Source: Gammaproteobacteria bacterium (GTDB lineage Bacteria; Pseudomonadota; Gammaproteobacteria; Pseudomonadales; Azotimanducaceae_A). Taken from it: DNA of 64,000 nucleotides. Below the pieces are notes generated by a model, which ran no database searches, was not told where the DNA came from, and saw only the letters and a program-made list of their open reading frames with translations. The position numbers and the translations under genes were made by a program. Location: the NCBI GenBank assembly GCA_012960755.1, contig DUAT01000012.1, forward strand, positions 34,007 through 98,006, given 5' to 3'. Shown here piece by piece: positions 61,685-64,000 of the stretch. How positions within the stretch are numbered: position 1 is the stretch's first letter; the number at the start of each line of letters is the position of its first letter.

Positions 61685-63397
61685 CTAGTAACCAAGCGCA
61701 GCACCTTCATTGCGAGGGTCTTTAATACCTGAAATGACCCCATCGCTGATAAGGATGGAATTGGCATCGCCAATCCCCCTGCCATAAGGTATTTCTCTAA
61801 ACCCCACATGGCCTTGCGCTTTTAGATTGGCAATAGTATCTGGAGACAAGCCGTACTTGTCGTACATGATCATGTTCGGTAGCCACTGATGGTGAAACCG
61901 GGGCAAAGAGACTGCATCATCAATAGCCATACCGTGATCGATAACATTCACGACGACCTGCAATGTGGTCGTGATAATCGTCGATCCCCCAGGGGAACCT
62001 GAGATCAAAAATGGCTTTCCATCATGCACCACCAGCGTCGGCGACATGGAACTGAGCATACGCTTGCCCGGGGCAATGGCATTTGCTTCGCGACCAATCA
62101 GGTTAAACTGATTCGGTGTATCCTTTTTTATCGAAAAATCATTCATCTCGTTGTTTAACAATACACCGGTACCCGGTACCACTATCTTGTTGCCGAAGCT
62201 GCTATTGAGGGTGGTGGTCAGCCCCACCATCATATTGTCTTTGTAAACAGAAAAGTGAGTCGTCTCTGTACTCTCCACCGGCCATTCCTTACCTGCGCCA
62301 ATATCCTCACTTTTACTCGCCCGGCCTGGATTAAAATCCGCGAAACGCGCCTTCGCATAACGCTTGTCCATCAGCATCGCAAGTGGCACATCATAGTGAT
62401 CAGGATCCCCAAGGTGCTCGGCTCTGTCTGCATAAGCGCGACGCTCCGCCTCGATCATCAGGTGAATGGTTTCTGAACTGCCATACCCCATACTCGCTAC
62501 ATCATAGGGTTCCATCATGTTGAGAATTTGCTGAATCAACGCCCCGCCGGAGGAAGGCGGAGACATGCCATAAATATCATAACCACGATAGGTACCATGA
62601 ACCGGTTCGCGCCAGACTGATCTGTAATCTGCGAGATCCGCCAGGGTTATATCGCCATTGCCTCGCTCCATTTCCTTTGCGATCAGTTGTGCAACTTTAC
62701 CTTTGTAGAAACCGTCACGACCGTGCCTTGAAATCAATTTAAGAGTTTTTGCCAGATCCGGTTGTTTCCAGATATCACCTTCCCCGTAAGGCTCACCCTT
62801 TTTGGAAAATTTGGCCATTGACGCGGGGTATTGCTGCATTCGTTTTAACTGACGCTCAAAACCGCGAGCCATATCGTGGGACAAAATAACGCCCTTTTGA
62901 GCCAATCGGATGGCTGGCGCCATTACCTTTTGTCGTGACATGGAGCCATATCGATCCAGCAAGGTCAGTAGCCCGTCGACAGAACCAGGCGTGCCTGCTG
63001 CTTTATGACTCGCTGTAGAAAGGCCCGTAATCACATTGCCATTGGCGTCCAGGTACATGTCACGATGGGCGCTGGCAGGTGCCGTTTCGCGATGATCCAG
63101 GGTAACAACTTCACCGTCTGGTAACCTCACCACAGCGAATCCACCGCCACCGATATTCCCGGCTGAGGGATAGGCAACTGCAAGTGCAAAGGCCGCGGCG
63201 ACCGCACCATCAACGGCATTGCCACCTGCCTTCATGATTTCAAGGCCAGCTTCAGAAGCATAGACAGATCGCGATGTCACCATTGCCGTGGACCCGTAGG
63301 TCGCTTCCGGACTCACGGCAAAGGCGATATTTGCTGCCAATATACTTGCTGCCAATAAAGATAGTAAAACCAGAACTCGCATAACCGGAATCTGCAT
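61685..63397 (-). CDS. ggt: Gamma-glutamyltranspeptidase
   Basis: This 570-residue periplasmic enzyme cleaves gamma-glutamyl bonds of glutathione. A signal peptide ends near FAVSPEA. The large subunit has NAVDGAVAAAFALAVAYPSA (about 62) and MSPPSSGGALIQQIL. The autocleavage site and nucleophile is the first Thr of TTHFSVY (about 378), and the small subunit has NNEMNDFS, GKRMLSSMSPTLV and SGSPGGSTIITT. It is complete and stands alone. The single-gene placement gives no hint of regulation. Confidence 0.94.
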   Translation of the reverse strand: MQIPVMRVLVLLSLLAASILAANIAFAVSPEATYGSTAMVTSRSVYASEAGLEIMKAGGNAVDGAVAAAFALAVAYPSAGNIGGGGFAVVRLPDGEVVTLDHRETAPASAHRDMYLDANGNVITGLSTASHKAAGTPGSVDGLLTLLDRYGSMSRQKVMAPAIRLAQKGVILSHDMARGFERQLKRMQQYPASMAKFSKKGEPYGEGDIWKQPDLAKTLKLISRHGRDGFYKGKVAQLIAKEMERGNGDITLADLADYRSVWREPVHGTYRGYDIYGMSPPSSGGALIQQILNMMEPYDVASMGYGSSETIHLMIEAERRAYADRAEHLGDPDHYDVPLAMLMDKRYAKARFADFNPGRASKSEDIGAGKEWPVESTETTHFSVYKDNMMVGLTTTLNSSFGNKIVVPGTGVLLNNEMNDFSIKKDTPNQFNLIGREANAIAPGKRMLSSMSPTLVVHDGKPFLISGSPGGSTIITTTLQVVVNVIDHGMAIDDAVSLPRFHHQWLPNMIMYDKYGLSPDTIANLKAQGHVGFREIPYGRGIGDANSILISDGVISGIKDPRNEGAALGY

Positions 63398-63522
63398 AAA
63401 GACTCACCAACATCATCATCGTCATTGATTCCGGTAGCTTAACACGGAGACTCAGATCTAATGGGTGTCATCTTCAGTATAAGCTGGCATTATTTTGTTT
63501 TGTTACTCAAGTTGCAGCATCA

Positions 63523-64000
63523 ATGAGCATTTCTACAAGGGATATGAGGCGACTCGCTCTAAACTCACAGGGGCTGTTAAAAAGAGCACCTTTCGGTCGT
63601 GGCCTGAATGCCGTTCACAAAGCCGTCAACCAGTTGGGTTATGTCCAGATTGACACCATCTCGGTGGTCGACAGGGCCCATCATCATATCCTGCGAACCC
63701 GGGTACCAAATTATACTCCCGTCATGTTGCACAAACTGCAAACCGAGAAACAGGCAATATTCGAGTATTGGGCCCACGCTGCTTCCTATCTGCCTATCGA
63801 AGACTACCGCTACTATCAACCGGTCATGCAAGGGTTTGGAAAAAAACGCAAGGCTGACAGGAAAATACGCAATGACATATTGAATCGCATCGCTGCTGAG
63901 GGGCCGCTTCAGTCCAGGGACTTCGGGAATCCAGCAGGGCGAAAATCCGATGGCTGGTGGGACTGGAAACCCGCAAAACAGGTCATGGAATATCTGTTTC
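63523..64000 (+). CDS. ycaQ: YcaQ/AlkX-family DNA glycosylase, 5' end
   Basis: The visible 159 residues match the winged-helix (HTH_42) crosslink-repair glycosylases. RRLALNSQGLL opens the protein, then the catalytic-site motif VQIDTISVVDRAHHHIL. The triad Q-I-D is of the QxD type seen in AlkX/YcaQ, against QxQ in AlkZ. EYWAHAASYLPIEDYR follows. These enzymes open DNA interstrand crosslinks. ATG 63523 gives the usual MSISTRDMRRLAL N-terminus; 63544 is the next ATG. The gene runs off the window. Confidence 0.88.
   Translation, partial: MSISTRDMRRLALNSQGLLKRAPFGRGLNAVHKAVNQLGYVQIDTISVVDRAHHHILRTRVPNYTPVMLHKLQTEKQAIFEYWAHAASYLPIEDYRYYQPVMQGFGKKRKADRKIRNDILNRIAAEGPLQSRDFGNPAGRKSDGWWDWKPAKQVMEYLF

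Overview
The window reads as chromosome from a Gram-negative gammaproteobacterium, probably a free-living aerobic, perhaps marine, heterotroph. Evidence: lpxC, two 970-residue TonB-dependent receptors, Prc, DjlA, RapA and Uup homologues, and a class II ribonucleotide reductase split into two genes in the way known from Pseudomonas. Genes are dense, often with 1-8 base overlaps. I see no rRNA, tRNA, CRISPR array, insertion sequence or prophage.

Layout. 1-3713: the end of an exporter-type ABC protein (cut by the window edge), then a membrane protein and a SAM-binding protein that together resemble fused spermidine-synthase-like proteins, and an unrecognised helical protein. 3751-5829: an acyl-CoA synthetase and a PilZ protein. 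5830-9936: a nucleotide-supply unit, nrdJa-nrdJb-thyA, behind a NrdR-box-like site and two tandem repeats. 9942-20769: sulfotransferase, one-domain asparaginase-like protein, FAD oxidoreductase, MFS carrier and two tandem paralogous TonB-dependent receptors, each followed by a clear terminator. 21256-28306: lpxC, GST, uup, a DUF1244 protein and rapA. 28344-37589: a leftward two-component and MacAB-like efflux module (response regulator, kinase, adaptor, two ATPases, FtsX-type permease, TPR protein). 37696-46466: ASCH-like protein, FKBP, GTDC1/QTMAN-type glycosyltransferase, ferredoxin reductase, NatAB-like ABC exporter, threonine ammonia-lyase, signal peptidase I and pyrE. 46512-55924: small membrane protein, esterase, pentapeptide-repeat protein, FKBP, prc, nitroreductase, a small DUF5062-like protein, DjlA-like co-chaperone, hydrolase and phosphomannomutase. 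56007-64000: Asp-box propeller protein, a broken PQQ dehydrogenase, a channel-like RCK protein, a DUF385 protein, xni, ggt and the start of a YcaQ-family glycosylase.

Two themes stand out. First, the efflux module at 28-37.6 kb carries several lesions: an in-frame TGA and a lost Walker B aspartate in the response regulator, and a one-base frameshift in the permease. A sigma-54-type promoter and a cluster of palindromes still sit in front of the transporter genes. The PQQ dehydrogenase at 57-59 kb carries two more frameshifts. These are either gene decay or base errors in the assembly; raw reads would decide. Second, many gene boundaries carry short tandem duplications, mostly 13-14 bp, several of which copy a start codon and create tiny upstream frames (genes at 1574, 25487 and 29222). 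This repeated pattern is not explained by any ordinary feature and is the most unusual thing I see.
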